From NCBI RefSeq assembly GCF_014192055.1, contig NZ_JACHXM010000012.1, forward strand, positions 1-64,000: 64,000 bases of DNA, in the 5' to 3' direction. Below the pieces are notes generated by a model. It saw only the letters and a program-made list of their open reading frames with translations. It was not told the DNA's origin and searched no databases. Positions 37,811 to 45,514 of this stretch are shown in pieces (within the stretch, counting starts at the first letter, position 1; each line of letters opens with the position of its first letter). The stretch is from Halomonas organivorans (GTDB taxonomy: Bacteria; Pseudomonadota; Gammaproteobacteria; Pseudomonadales; Halomonadaceae). Position numbers and translations under genes: made by a program.

Positions 37811-38908
37811 TCAGACCAGGCGTTCCCGCGCCTTCAGGTAGGCAAACTCGCCCACGTCGGTGAAGGGGCTCACCTTCTGCTGGAAGTCGCGGTACGCATC
37901 GTGAATCCGCTTTGATGCCTCGTCGCTTTCCACCTGTCGCTGAATGACCTGCTTGGACGACTCGTGCAGCGCGGCCATGACGTCGTCGGGGAAGCTGCGC
38001 AGCTTGACGCCGTGCTCGTCGACCAGCGAACGCAGCGCCTCGGCGTTGCGGAAGGCGAACTCGCTGATCATCGCCAGGTTGGAGGCGCGGGCCGCCTCGG
38101 TGACCACCGCCTTGAGGTCGTCCGGCAGCGCATTCCAGGCCTCCAGATTGACGGTGCCCTCGAGGATCGCACTGGGCTCGTTCCAGGCCGAGGTGTAGTA
38201 GTAATCGGCCACCTGGTGCAGGCCGAAGGCCAGGTCGTTGTAAGGGCCGACCCAGTCGGCGGCGTCCAGCACCCCGGTTTCCATGGAGGTGAAGATCTCG
38301 CTGCCGGGAATCGTCATGGTGGTCACGCCGATGCCGCTCATGGCCTCGCCGGCAAGCCCGGGCAGGCGCAGCTTGAGCCCCTGCATGTCGTCCAGCGAGT
38401 TGATTTCCTTCTTGAACCAGCCGGCCATCTGGGTGCCGGTATTCCCCACCGCGAAGGGTTTGAGGTTGTGCTCGGCGTAGAGTTCGTCCCACAGCGCCTG
38501 ACCGCCGCCGTAGTAGAGCCAGGCGTTGGTTTCGGTGGTGGTCATGCCGAAGGGCACCGCGGTGAAGAACTGGGCGGCCGCGACCTTGCCGCGCCAGTAA
38601 TAGGAAGCGGAGTGGCCCATCTCGGCGGTGCCGGCGGACACCGCATCGAACACCTCCAGCGCCGGCACCATCTCGCCGGCGCCGTGGACGCGCACCCGCA
38701 TGCGGCCGCCGGACATGCGTTCGATGCGCTCGGCGAGGTCATTGGCGCCGGTGCCCAGCGCCGGGAAGTTCTTGGGCCAGGAGGTCACCATGTTCCAGGT
38801 GATGGTCTCCTGTGCGCTGGCCGTGTTGACGAAGGGGGCGGCGACGACGCCGGCGGTGCCGGCGCCCAGGGTCTTGAGGCTGGTCTTGAGAAAGTTGCGA
38901 CGCTCCAT
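37811..38908 (-). CDS. TRAP transporter solute-binding protein (DctP/YiaO family), Tat-type signal
   Basis: 365 residues. The start MERRNFLKTSLKTLGAG has a twin-arginine motif, with cleavage near TASAQE. TWNMVTSWPKNFPALGTGANDLAERIERMSGGRMRV and GLKLRLPGLAGEAMSGIGVTTMTIPGSEIFTSMETG are DctP-family signatures; the arginine in KLRLPG binds the carboxylate of the ligand. Ligands of this subgroup are often keto acids or hydroxy acids. No DctQ/DctM permease is adjacent. The ATG at 38908 is chosen because it yields the signal peptide. Confidence 0.9.
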   Translation of the reverse strand: MERRNFLKTSLKTLGAGTAGVVAAPFVNTASAQETITWNMVTSWPKNFPALGTGANDLAERIERMSGGRMRVRVHGAGEMVPALEVFDAVSAGTAEMGHSASYYWRGKVAAAQFFTAVPFGMTTTETNAWLYYGGGQALWDELYAEHNLKPFAVGNTGTQMAGWFKKEINSLDDMQGLKLRLPGLAGEAMSGIGVTTMTIPGSEIFTSMETGVLDAADWVGPYNDLAFGLHQVADYYYTSAWNEPSAILEGTVNLEAWNALPDDLKAVVTEAARASNLAMISEFAFRNAEALRSLVDEHGVKLRSFPDDVMAALHESSKQVIQRQVESDEASKRIHDAYRDFQQKVSPFTDVGEFAYLKARERLV

Positions 38909-39115
38909 GGCGAGGGTGGCTCCTTGATGTTCTTTTATGCCGCGTGCCGGCGGCACGCGTGTCCGTTCGGCAGTATGCGTGAAAGCCGAATTCATCAGCA
39001 AGCGAACGACCGACTCACTTCACCCTGCCAAACGATAAGTATGGGAAGCGCTGGATATATCGGCGAGCGGAGTAACAGGAGAGACGTTGCAGCGTCTTTG
39101 GACGGGCCCGCAGGG

Positions 39116-39137
39116 TAGCCGCCAGGGATGGCGGCTA
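39116..39137 (-). terminator. Hairpin after uvrD
   Basis: TAGCCGCCA (39116-39124) and TGGCGGCTA (39129-39137) pair perfectly around GGGA, 44 bases downstream of the uvrD stop. There is no long T-run. Confidence 0.5.
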
Positions 39138-39180
39138 TAGCGCAGCGATTCGCCCCCGCAGGCGCCTATCCAGTGTCTTC

Positions 39181-41385
39181 CTAGAGAGGGGTGAGCTTGG
39201 CGAATCCCAACACCAGCCACTTGTCACCCTCGCCCTCGAAGCTGACCTGCACCCTGGCGCGCTCACCCTCGCCCTCGGCGTTGAGGATCACTCCCTCGCC
39301 GAACACCGGGTGGCTGACCCGCTGGCCCAGCGACAGCGACGGCAGGTCGGCGCCGCCGTCGACGCCGGTCTGGCGCAGCCCCGGCGCGGGGCGCGAGGCG
39401 GTGACGGGGCGCGAGACCTGGCCGCGCAGGCGCACCTCCTCGAGGAACTCCTCGGGAAGTTCGCGCAGGAAGCGCGACGGCCGCTGGAAGGTCTCCTTGC
39501 CATGCAGCCGGCGCAGCTCGGCGTGGGTCAGGTAGAGCTTCTTCATCGCTCGGGTCAGGCCCACGTAGCACAGCCGGCGCTCTTCCTCGAGGCGGCCGGG
39601 CTCCTCCAGCGACATCTTGTGGGGAAACAGCCCTTCTTCCACGCCGGCGACGAAGACCACCGGGAACTCCAGGCCCTTGGCCGAGTGCAGGGTCATCAGC
39701 TGCACGCAGTCCTCGAACTCGTCGGCCTCGTGCTCGCCGGCGTTGAGCGCCGCCTCGGCGAGGAACGCCTCCAGGGCGGCCATGCCCTCGCCGGCCTCCA
39801 CGGTGTCCAGGGTCTCGCCCTGGGTGAAGGCCTTGGCGGCGGTGACCAGCTCCTCGAGATTCTCGACCCGCGCCTGGCCCTTCTCGCCCTTCTCGTTGCG
39901 GTGGTGCTCGACCAGCCCGGTGCGCTCGTTGACGTGGTCGATGATCTCGTGGAGCGCCATGCCGGAGGTCTCGTCGTCGAGTCGCTCGATCAGGTCGGCG
40001 AAGGCCGTCAGCGAGGACACCGCACGCCCCTTGAGCGAGCCGTCCAACTGGGCGTCGTGAAGCGCCTGCCACAGCGAGATGCCCGTCTGGCGCGCGCGCT
40101 CGCGCAACACCTCCACGGTGCGGGTGCCGATGCCGCGCGCCGGCACGTTGATGACCCGCTCCAGCGAGGCGTCGTCGTCGCGGTTGAGCAGCAGCCGCAG
40201 GTAGGCCAGGGCATTCTTGATCTCCAGGCGCTCGTAGAAACGCTGGCCGCCGTAGATGCGATAGGGCACGCCCTGGCGAATCAGCGTCTCCTCGATCACT
40301 CGCGACTGGGCGTTGGAGCGATAGAGAATGGCGATCTCGCGGCGCGTCATGCCCTCCTCGACCTTCTCGCGGATGGTGTCGACGATGAAGCGCGCCTCGT
40401 CCAGGTCGTTGAAGCCGCCGTAGAGCGAGATCGGCTCGCCGCGGTCGCCGGCGGTCCACAGCTCCTTGCCCATGCGCTCCGAGTTGTGGCGAATCAGGGC
40501 GTTGGCGGCGTCGAGAATGGCGCTGGTCGAGCGATAGTTCTGCTCCAGGCGCACCGTCCTGGTGGCCGGGAACTCGTCCTCGAAGCGGCGGATGTTCTCG
40601 ATCCGCGCGCCGCGCCAACCGTAGATCGACTGGTCGTCGTCGCCGACCACGGTCATCGGCGTGGTCATGCCGGTGAGCAGCTTCAGCCAGGCGTACTGCA
40701 GGGTGTTGGTGTCCTGGAACTCGTCGACCAGCACGTGGGCGAAGCGCTCCTGGTAGTGGGCCAGCAGGGCGGGATTGTCGCGCAAGAGCTCGAGGCTTCT
40801 CAGCAGAAGTTCACCGAAGTCGACCAGGCCGCCGCGCTCGCAGGTCAGTTGGTAGCGCTCGTAGAGCTCGACCATCTGGGTCATGTAGGCGTCGCCGTGG
40901 GCGTCCACCTGGTGCGGGCGCAGGCCCTCCTCCTTGCAGCCCGAGATGAAGGACTGCACCTGGCGCGGCGGGTAGCGCTCGTCATCGATGCGGTGGTCCT
41001 TGAGCAGCCGCTTGATCAGGCGCAGCTGGTCGTCGCTGTCGATGATCTGGAAGTGCTGGGGCAGTCGTGCGTCCTGCCAGTGGGTGCGCAGCAGGCGATG
41101 AGCGATGGAGTGGAAGGTGCCGACCCACACGTGGCGCAGCGAGATGCCGAGCAGGGCCTCCAGGCGGGTGCGCATCTCGCGGGCCGCCTTGTTGGTGAAG
41201 GTCACCGCCAGCACGGCGTAGGGCGAGAGCCCCTCGGCCTGCATCAGCCAGGCGATACGATGCACCAGCACCCGGGTCTTGCCCGAGCCGGCTCCGGCCA
41301 GCACCAGCATATTGCCCTGGGGAGCGCTGACCGCCTCGCGCTGAGCCGGGTTCATGTGATCGAGAATCGCCGTGACGTCGTCCAT
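39181..41385 (-). CDS. uvrD: DNA helicase II UvrD
   Basis: 734 residues. A superfamily-1 3'-5' helicase of nucleotide excision and mismatch repair. Motifs: NPAQREAV (Q motif), LAGAGSGKTRVL (Walker A, 30-37), TFTNKAAREMRTRL, VDEFQDTNTLQYAWLKLL (Walker B), VGDDDQSIYGWRGA, EQNYRSTSAILDAAN, TLHSAKGLEFPVVF and VGLTRAMKKLYLTHAE. The ATG at 41385 is the family start (MDDVTAILDHMNPAQ). An open frame upstream reads into a repeat element and is not part of the protein. Confidence 0.97.
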   Translation of the reverse strand: MDDVTAILDHMNPAQREAVSAPQGNMLVLAGAGSGKTRVLVHRIAWLMQAEGLSPYAVLAVTFTNKAAREMRTRLEALLGISLRHVWVGTFHSIAHRLLRTHWQDARLPQHFQIIDSDDQLRLIKRLLKDHRIDDERYPPRQVQSFISGCKEEGLRPHQVDAHGDAYMTQMVELYERYQLTCERGGLVDFGELLLRSLELLRDNPALLAHYQERFAHVLVDEFQDTNTLQYAWLKLLTGMTTPMTVVGDDDQSIYGWRGARIENIRRFEDEFPATRTVRLEQNYRSTSAILDAANALIRHNSERMGKELWTAGDRGEPISLYGGFNDLDEARFIVDTIREKVEEGMTRREIAILYRSNAQSRVIEETLIRQGVPYRIYGGQRFYERLEIKNALAYLRLLLNRDDDASLERVINVPARGIGTRTVEVLRERARQTGISLWQALHDAQLDGSLKGRAVSSLTAFADLIERLDDETSGMALHEIIDHVNERTGLVEHHRNEKGEKGQARVENLEELVTAAKAFTQGETLDTVEAGEGMAALEAFLAEAALNAGEHEADEFEDCVQLMTLHSAKGLEFPVVFVAGVEEGLFPHKMSLEEPGRLEEERRLCYVGLTRAMKKLYLTHAELRRLHGKETFQRPSRFLRELPEEFLEEVRLRGQVSRPVTASRPAPGLRQTGVDGGADLPSLSLGQRVSHPVFGEGVILNAEGEGERARVQVSFEGEGDKWLVLGFAKLTPL

Positions 41386-41437
41386 GGGGAAGGCATCGCT
41401 GCTCGGGAAATGGCCGAACAGCTTACCATATCCGCCC

Positions 41438-41615
41438 AGCTGGAAGCTGGAAGCCAGCATGAACCCCGCCATCATGGGGTCAAGGGTTTTCTTCCAGCTT
41501 CCAGCTTATGACTTCAAGCTCCGGGCGAAGCCCGGCCGGGTTTTCTTCAAGCTTCCAGCTTAAGCCCGCGAAGCGGGCGTTCTTCCAGCTCCGGGCGTAG
41601 CCCGGCTCTTAAAGC
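41438..41615. repeat. 78-bp repeat core with heptamers and hairpins, copy 2
   Basis: Two AAGCTGG-type heptamers (41438-41454) precede the 78-base core (41459-41536) that matches 24848-24925 at 75 of 78 positions. Three 6-bp hairpins with 3-base loops follow: CCGGGC/GCCCGG (41521-41535), GCCCGC/GCGGGC (41564-41578) and CCGGGC/GCCCGG (41591-41605). The element fills most of the gap between hexR and uvrD. Confidence 0.85.
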
Positions 41616-42473
41616 TTACGGCTCCTGCTCCGGGTAACGCAGCGAGTTGAGGCTCTTCTTCACCGACTTGAGCTGCTCGGCGAGCCTGGGTCCGCGGGAC
41701 TTGGCCACGCCGACCGCTAGCACGTCGATCATCACCAGATGGGCGATCCGGGAGCTCATCGGCGTATAGATCTCGGTGTCTTCGTGGACGTCGATATACA
41801 AAGGCAGGGTCACCTCCTCGGCCAGCGGCGAGCCGCTGGGACACAAGCCGATCACCGTGGCGCCGGCCTCGCGGGCCAGGCGCACGCTGGCGACCAGCGC
41901 CCGAGTACGGCCGGTCTGGGAAATGGCCACCACCACGTCGCCTTCCCGGAGGGTCACCGCCGACATGTTCTGCATGTGCGGGTCGGTATAGGCGGCGGTG
42001 GAAATCTGCAGGCGGAAGAACTTGTGCTGGGCATCGAAGGCCACTGCACCGGAAGCCCCGAAGCCGTAGAACTCCACCCGATTGGCCATGCCCAGGGCAT
42101 TGATCGCACGGCTCAAGGCGTCATTGTCCAGCCGGTCGCGCACCGAGAGCAGGGTGCCCACGGTAGAGTCGAAGATGCTTTGCGAGAATTCGGCCACCGA
42201 GTCGCTGTCGTTCATCGAGAACTGGGCAAACTGGCTACCGGTCGCCAGCATCTGCGCCAGCTTGAGCTTGAAGTCCTGGAAACCGTTGCAGCCCAGGGCC
42301 CGACAGAAGCGCACCACCGTCGGCTCGCTGACCTTGGCCTCGGTGGCCAGGTCGACGATGCGCATATGAATCACTTCGTCGGGGTTGCGCAGCACGAAAC
42401 GCGCCACCTTCTGCTCAGAGCGGCGGAAGTGCTCCATGCGGCGTCTCATCTCATCGAACAGGCCTAGGCTCAC
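41616..42473 (-). CDS. hexR: HexR-like MurR/RpiR-family regulator
   Basis: 285 residues with a GTG start (42473) behind GAGGAGTGCC. An N-terminal RpiR helix-turn-helix (VIHMRIVDLATEAKVSEPTVVRFCRALGCNGFQDFKLKL) and a SIS sugar-phosphate domain (VEFYGFGASGAVAFDAQHKFFRL, VVVAISQTGRTRALVASVRLAREAGATVIGL) are clear. Close similarity in layout to HexR, which controls glucose (Entner-Doudoroff) genes in response to KDPG. No sugar genes are next to it, so the name rests on protein sequence only. Confidence 0.85.
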   Translation of the reverse strand: MSLGLFDEMRRRMEHFRRSEQKVARFVLRNPDEVIHMRIVDLATEAKVSEPTVVRFCRALGCNGFQDFKLKLAQMLATGSQFAQFSMNDSDSVAEFSQSIFDSTVGTLLSVRDRLDNDALSRAINALGMANRVEFYGFGASGAVAFDAQHKFFRLQISTAAYTDPHMQNMSAVTLREGDVVVAISQTGRTRALVASVRLAREAGATVIGLCPSGSPLAEEVTLPLYIDVHEDTEIYTPMSSRIAHLVMIDVLAVGVAKSRGPRLAEQLKSVKKSLNSLRYPEQEP

Positions 42474-42667
42474 ACGGCACTCCTCGTCGTCGGATCGGGA
42501 ATTCTCGCTACAGTATGCCCCAGCACTCCCGAGATGGGCACTCCAGGGCATCGCATGGGCGTTGGTGGCCCGACATTCATCATTCTGTCAAGTGGGGTAT
42601 AGTAAGAATTGCAGTGTCGCGCAGCGCCATCGATGCGGCACCCTCACTGCAGACAGGAGAGTCGATC

Positions 42668-42880
42668 ATGCGCAATGTCGAACGGTTAACCTCCGTAAAG
42701 AGCGAACTTCTCGACATCTTCATGAGCATGGAAGTCGCCGAACACGAACAACGCTCACGCACCGCGGCCCAGCGCAACCTGCGCGCTCGCCGGGGCATCG
42801 AGCTCCACGAGGAATTCAAGCGTCTCCGCCAGGACATCGCCGAAATGCCCGAGGACGAGACCGAAGACGAGATGCACTGA
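42668..42880 (+). CDS. Small hypothetical charged protein
   Basis: 70 residues starting at the ATG behind ACAGGAGAG. It is highly charged and helical: HEQRSRTAAQRNLRARRGIELHEEFKRLRQDIAEMPEDETEDEMH. No signal peptide or membrane helix is seen. The central basic helix faintly resembles the small PA3496-type family, which is not a secure call. Divergent from hexR; ends in a good terminator hairpin, which supports its being a real gene. Confidence 0.6.
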   Translation: MRNVERLTSVKSELLDIFMSMEVAEHEQRSRTAAQRNLRARRGIELHEEFKRLRQDIAEMPEDETEDEMH

Positions 42881-42894
42881 GCCTGGATGCGAAT

Positions 42895-42915
42895 AGCCCC
42901 GCACGGGGCGGGGCT
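42895..42915. terminator. Bidirectional terminator hairpin
   Basis: AGCCCCGC (42895-42902) and GCGGGGCT (42908-42915) pair perfectly around ACGGG, 15 bases after the small gene and 39 bases from the convergent transporter stop. Confidence 0.7.
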
Positions 42916-42953
42916 CTTGGACAGGGGGCACGGCCCCATTCACTCCGGCCGGC

Positions 42954-44300
42954 TTACAGGCTGGAGAAGAACACCACTGCTACGCCGATCGGCGCGATGA
43001 AGCGGGTAATCAGGCTCCACAGGCTGAAGTCGTAGACATCCATCCCGAGTTCGCGGCGCACACTTTCCTTGTCGAGATACCAGGAAGTGAAGACGATGGC
43101 GCCCAGGCCGGTCAGCGGCAGCATGAACTTGCTGGTCAGCTTGTCCAGCAGGTCGAAGACGTTCAGGCCGAACAGCACCGGGTCGCTCCACAGGTTGAAC
43201 GACAGCAGCGCGGCGATACCCAGCGCCCAGGCCCCGACGCCGGACACCAGGGTGGAAGCCACGCGGGACAGCGGCGTGCGCTCCTCGACGAATTCCACCA
43301 CCGGCTCGAGCAGCGAGATGGCCGAGGTCAGGGCGGCGAAGGTCAGCAGCAGGAAGAACATCAGCCCGACGACGATGCCCCCCCCCATCTGGCCGAAGGC
43401 CAGGGGCAGCGTGACGAAGATCAGGCCCGGTCCCGAGGCCAGGTCGAGGTCGTTGGCGAACACCAGCGGGAAGATGGCCAGGCCAGCGCCCAGGGCGATC
43501 ACGGTGTCCATGATCACCACGGTGCGTGCGGTCTTTAGCAGGTTGACCTCTTCGCCCAGGTAGGAGCCGTAGGCCATCATGATCCCCATGCCCAGCGACA
43601 GGGTGAAGAAGGCATGGCCCAGGGCTGCCAGCACGGTCTCACCGCTCAGCTTGCTCCAGTCCGGGTTGAACAGGTAGGAGACGGCCTCGCCGAAGTGGCC
43701 AGTGGACATGCCGTAACCGACCAACACGACCAGCAGCACGCCCAGCGCCGGCATCAACAGGCGCGCGGCGCTCTCGATACCCTTGGTCACGCCACGCGCC
43801 ACGATGCCGATGACCAGCAGCATGAACACCGAGTGACCGGCCAGCAGCAGGCCGGGATTGCCCAGCATGGCATTGAACAGCGCGCCGATACCGTCGGCGT
43901 CCTGACCGCTGAACGCGCCGGTGACCGAGTTGAGGGTGTAGTACAGCGACCAGCCGCCGATCACGCTGTAGAAGGAAAGGATCAGGAAGGCGCCGAGGAT
44001 GCCGCTGATGCCGACCAGCATCCAGGCCCTGGGCCTGCCGGCGGCCTTGGCCAGGTCGGCCATGGCGTTGGCCGGATTGTTCTGCCCGCGACGACCGATC
44101 AGCCATTCCGTTACCAGGATCGGCAGGCCGATCAGCGCGATGCACAGCAGATAGACCAGCACGAAGGCGGCGCCCCCGCTCTCGCCCACCATGTAGGGAA
44201 ACTTCCAGATATTCCCCAGGCCGACCGCGGAGCCGGTAGCGGCGAGGATGAAGCCCAGTCGGGATGACCAGTGGGCATGTTGGTGTTGCTTGATGGACAT
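42954..44300 (-). CDS. NSS/SNF-family sodium-dependent transporter
   Basis: 448 residues, 11 to 12 helices. Helix 1 contains GFILAATGSAVGLGNIWKFPYMVGE, the sodium/substrate signature of the neurotransmitter:sodium symporter family (LeuT fold). GMGIMMAYGSYLG and FAALTSAISLLEP mark helices 6 and 8. Bacterial members import amino acids; the substrate is unknown. The shorter C-terminus resembles TnaT/MhsT-like transporters. No partner gene is adjacent. Confidence 0.92.
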   Translation of the reverse strand: MSIKQHQHAHWSSRLGFILAATGSAVGLGNIWKFPYMVGESGGAAFVLVYLLCIALIGLPILVTEWLIGRRGQNNPANAMADLAKAAGRPRAWMLVGISGILGAFLILSFYSVIGGWSLYYTLNSVTGAFSGQDADGIGALFNAMLGNPGLLLAGHSVFMLLVIGIVARGVTKGIESAARLLMPALGVLLVVLVGYGMSTGHFGEAVSYLFNPDWSKLSGETVLAALGHAFFTLSLGMGIMMAYGSYLGEEVNLLKTARTVVIMDTVIALGAGLAIFPLVFANDLDLASGPGLIFVTLPLAFGQMGGGIVVGLMFFLLLTFAALTSAISLLEPVVEFVEERTPLSRVASTLVSGVGAWALGIAALLSFNLWSDPVLFGLNVFDLLDKLTSKFMLPLTGLGAIVFTSWYLDKESVRRELGMDVYDFSLWSLITRFIAPIGVAVVFFSSL

Positions 44301-44623
44301 AATTCACCCTGAAGGTACGTGTCGTCATCGATCGATCGGATGCGATGACGGCGTTGTGGTTGTAGTCGCCACGTCCGCGGGACGCCGGATCACGGCGCAC
44401 CGCATTCAAGGGCATAACGCATGCCAAGCAGGATCGCTGCCGAGGCAACGCTTCCGCCGAGTCGGTGAACGGCGAAAACCTCGTGGAGATATCGTCATGA
44501 ATCACGCGGGATAGGCGTGAAAGACAACAATATCCGATGGCAAGTGACGATCGAGGCGTAAAAATATCCGATCATACGCTTGGTGGCCAGTCGTGGGGCA
44601 AAACCGGGGCGTACTGACGACTC
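44301..44623. other. Non-coding gap, one short direct repeat
   Basis: This 323-base stretch between the NSS transporter start and the DUF72 stop contains no credible gene. AATATCCGAT occurs at 44529-44538 and 44563-44572, each preceded by GGCGT(G/A)AA. It likely holds the transporter's promoter; no operator could be named. Confidence 0.6.
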
Positions 44624-45514
44624 TCAGAACAGAGAGGCCTGGCATTCGCCGGGGAACGCCGTCAGCGCCGGCAGGCCAGCCCGTGTCGCCACGCTGTCGA
44701 AGAGCCGGCGAGCTAGCTGTGGCGCCCGGAGATTGTCGGCAGTGTGCACAAAGAGGAAAGGGGTTTTCCCCTGTTTTATCCACAGCGCGAGACGTTCGAT
44801 CCAGGGCTGGAAGTAGTCGAGGTTGGTGGCTTCGTCAACATGGCCGATGAACCGCACCACCGGAAAATCCCCTGTGGAAATCACGTGTAACGGGCGTTTC
44901 GGCTTTTCATGCTGAGCCTTTTGCAGCCCCGGGTGATCGCCGGCGGGAGTGGAGAACAGCGGGCGAACATCGAGCATCACCCGGTTCGCCCCATGACTTA
45001 TCAACAACCTGTTGAGAACTGTCTCGGCGTCCCCCTTGTGGAAAAATTCGCTGTGGCGAACTTCGACCGCACAGGGCAGCCAGCTCGGCCACCGCGACAG
45101 CAGGGCTTGCAGGCGCGGAAGCTCTTCGCCACCGAAATCGCGGGGCAACTGAACCAGCAGCGGACCCAGTCGATCATGCAGTGGCGCCAGGGCCTCCAGG
45201 AAGTCGTCGAACGCAGCCTCGATGTCGGCCAGGCGTCGCTGGTGGGTCAGCTCGGCCGGTAGCTTGAAACAGAAGCGAAATCCGCAAGGCACCTGGCGTG
45301 CCCAGGCGGCAACCGTCTCGGCACGGGGCACACCGCTGTAGAAGGTCGTGTTGCCCTCTACGGCGGAAAACACGCGGGCATAGTCGTCCAACAGGCGTTC
45401 GTTGCCCCCATGGGGCGGATAGAGGCCGCCGCGCCAGTCGGGATTGGCCCACATCGGCAGGCCCAGGTGCAGGCGCGGCCCGACATCATCACCGGGTTCA
45501 GCGGCGCCCATCAC
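44624..45514 (-). CDS. DUF72 (YecE-like) protein
   Basis: 296 residues with a TIM-barrel-like pattern typical of DUF72: LGLPMWANPDWRGGLYPP, FSAVEGNTTFYSGVPRAETVAAWARQVPCGFRFCFKLP, LGPLLVQLPRDF, AVEVRHSEFF, and LFVHTADNL. The biochemical role of the family is unknown. Its ATG overlaps the glmS stop (ATGA), so it is co-translated with glmS. A perfect DnaA box (44776-44784) lies within the coding sequence. Confidence 0.88.
   Translation of the reverse strand: MMGAAEPGDDVGPRLHLGLPMWANPDWRGGLYPPHGGNERLLDDYARVFSAVEGNTTFYSGVPRAETVAAWARQVPCGFRFCFKLPAELTHQRRLADIEAAFDDFLEALAPLHDRLGPLLVQLPRDFGGEELPRLQALLSRWPSWLPCAVEVRHSEFFHKGDAETVLNRLLISHGANRVMLDVRPLFSTPAGDHPGLQKAQHEKPKRPLHVISTGDFPVVRFIGHVDEATNLDYFQPWIERLALWIKQGKTPFLFVHTADNLRAPQLARRLFDSVATRAGLPALTAFPGECQASLF

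Noticed and set aside
39310-41511. 733-codon plus-strand frame over uvrD
   Set aside because: Antisense shadow; the uvrD frame has all helicase motifs.
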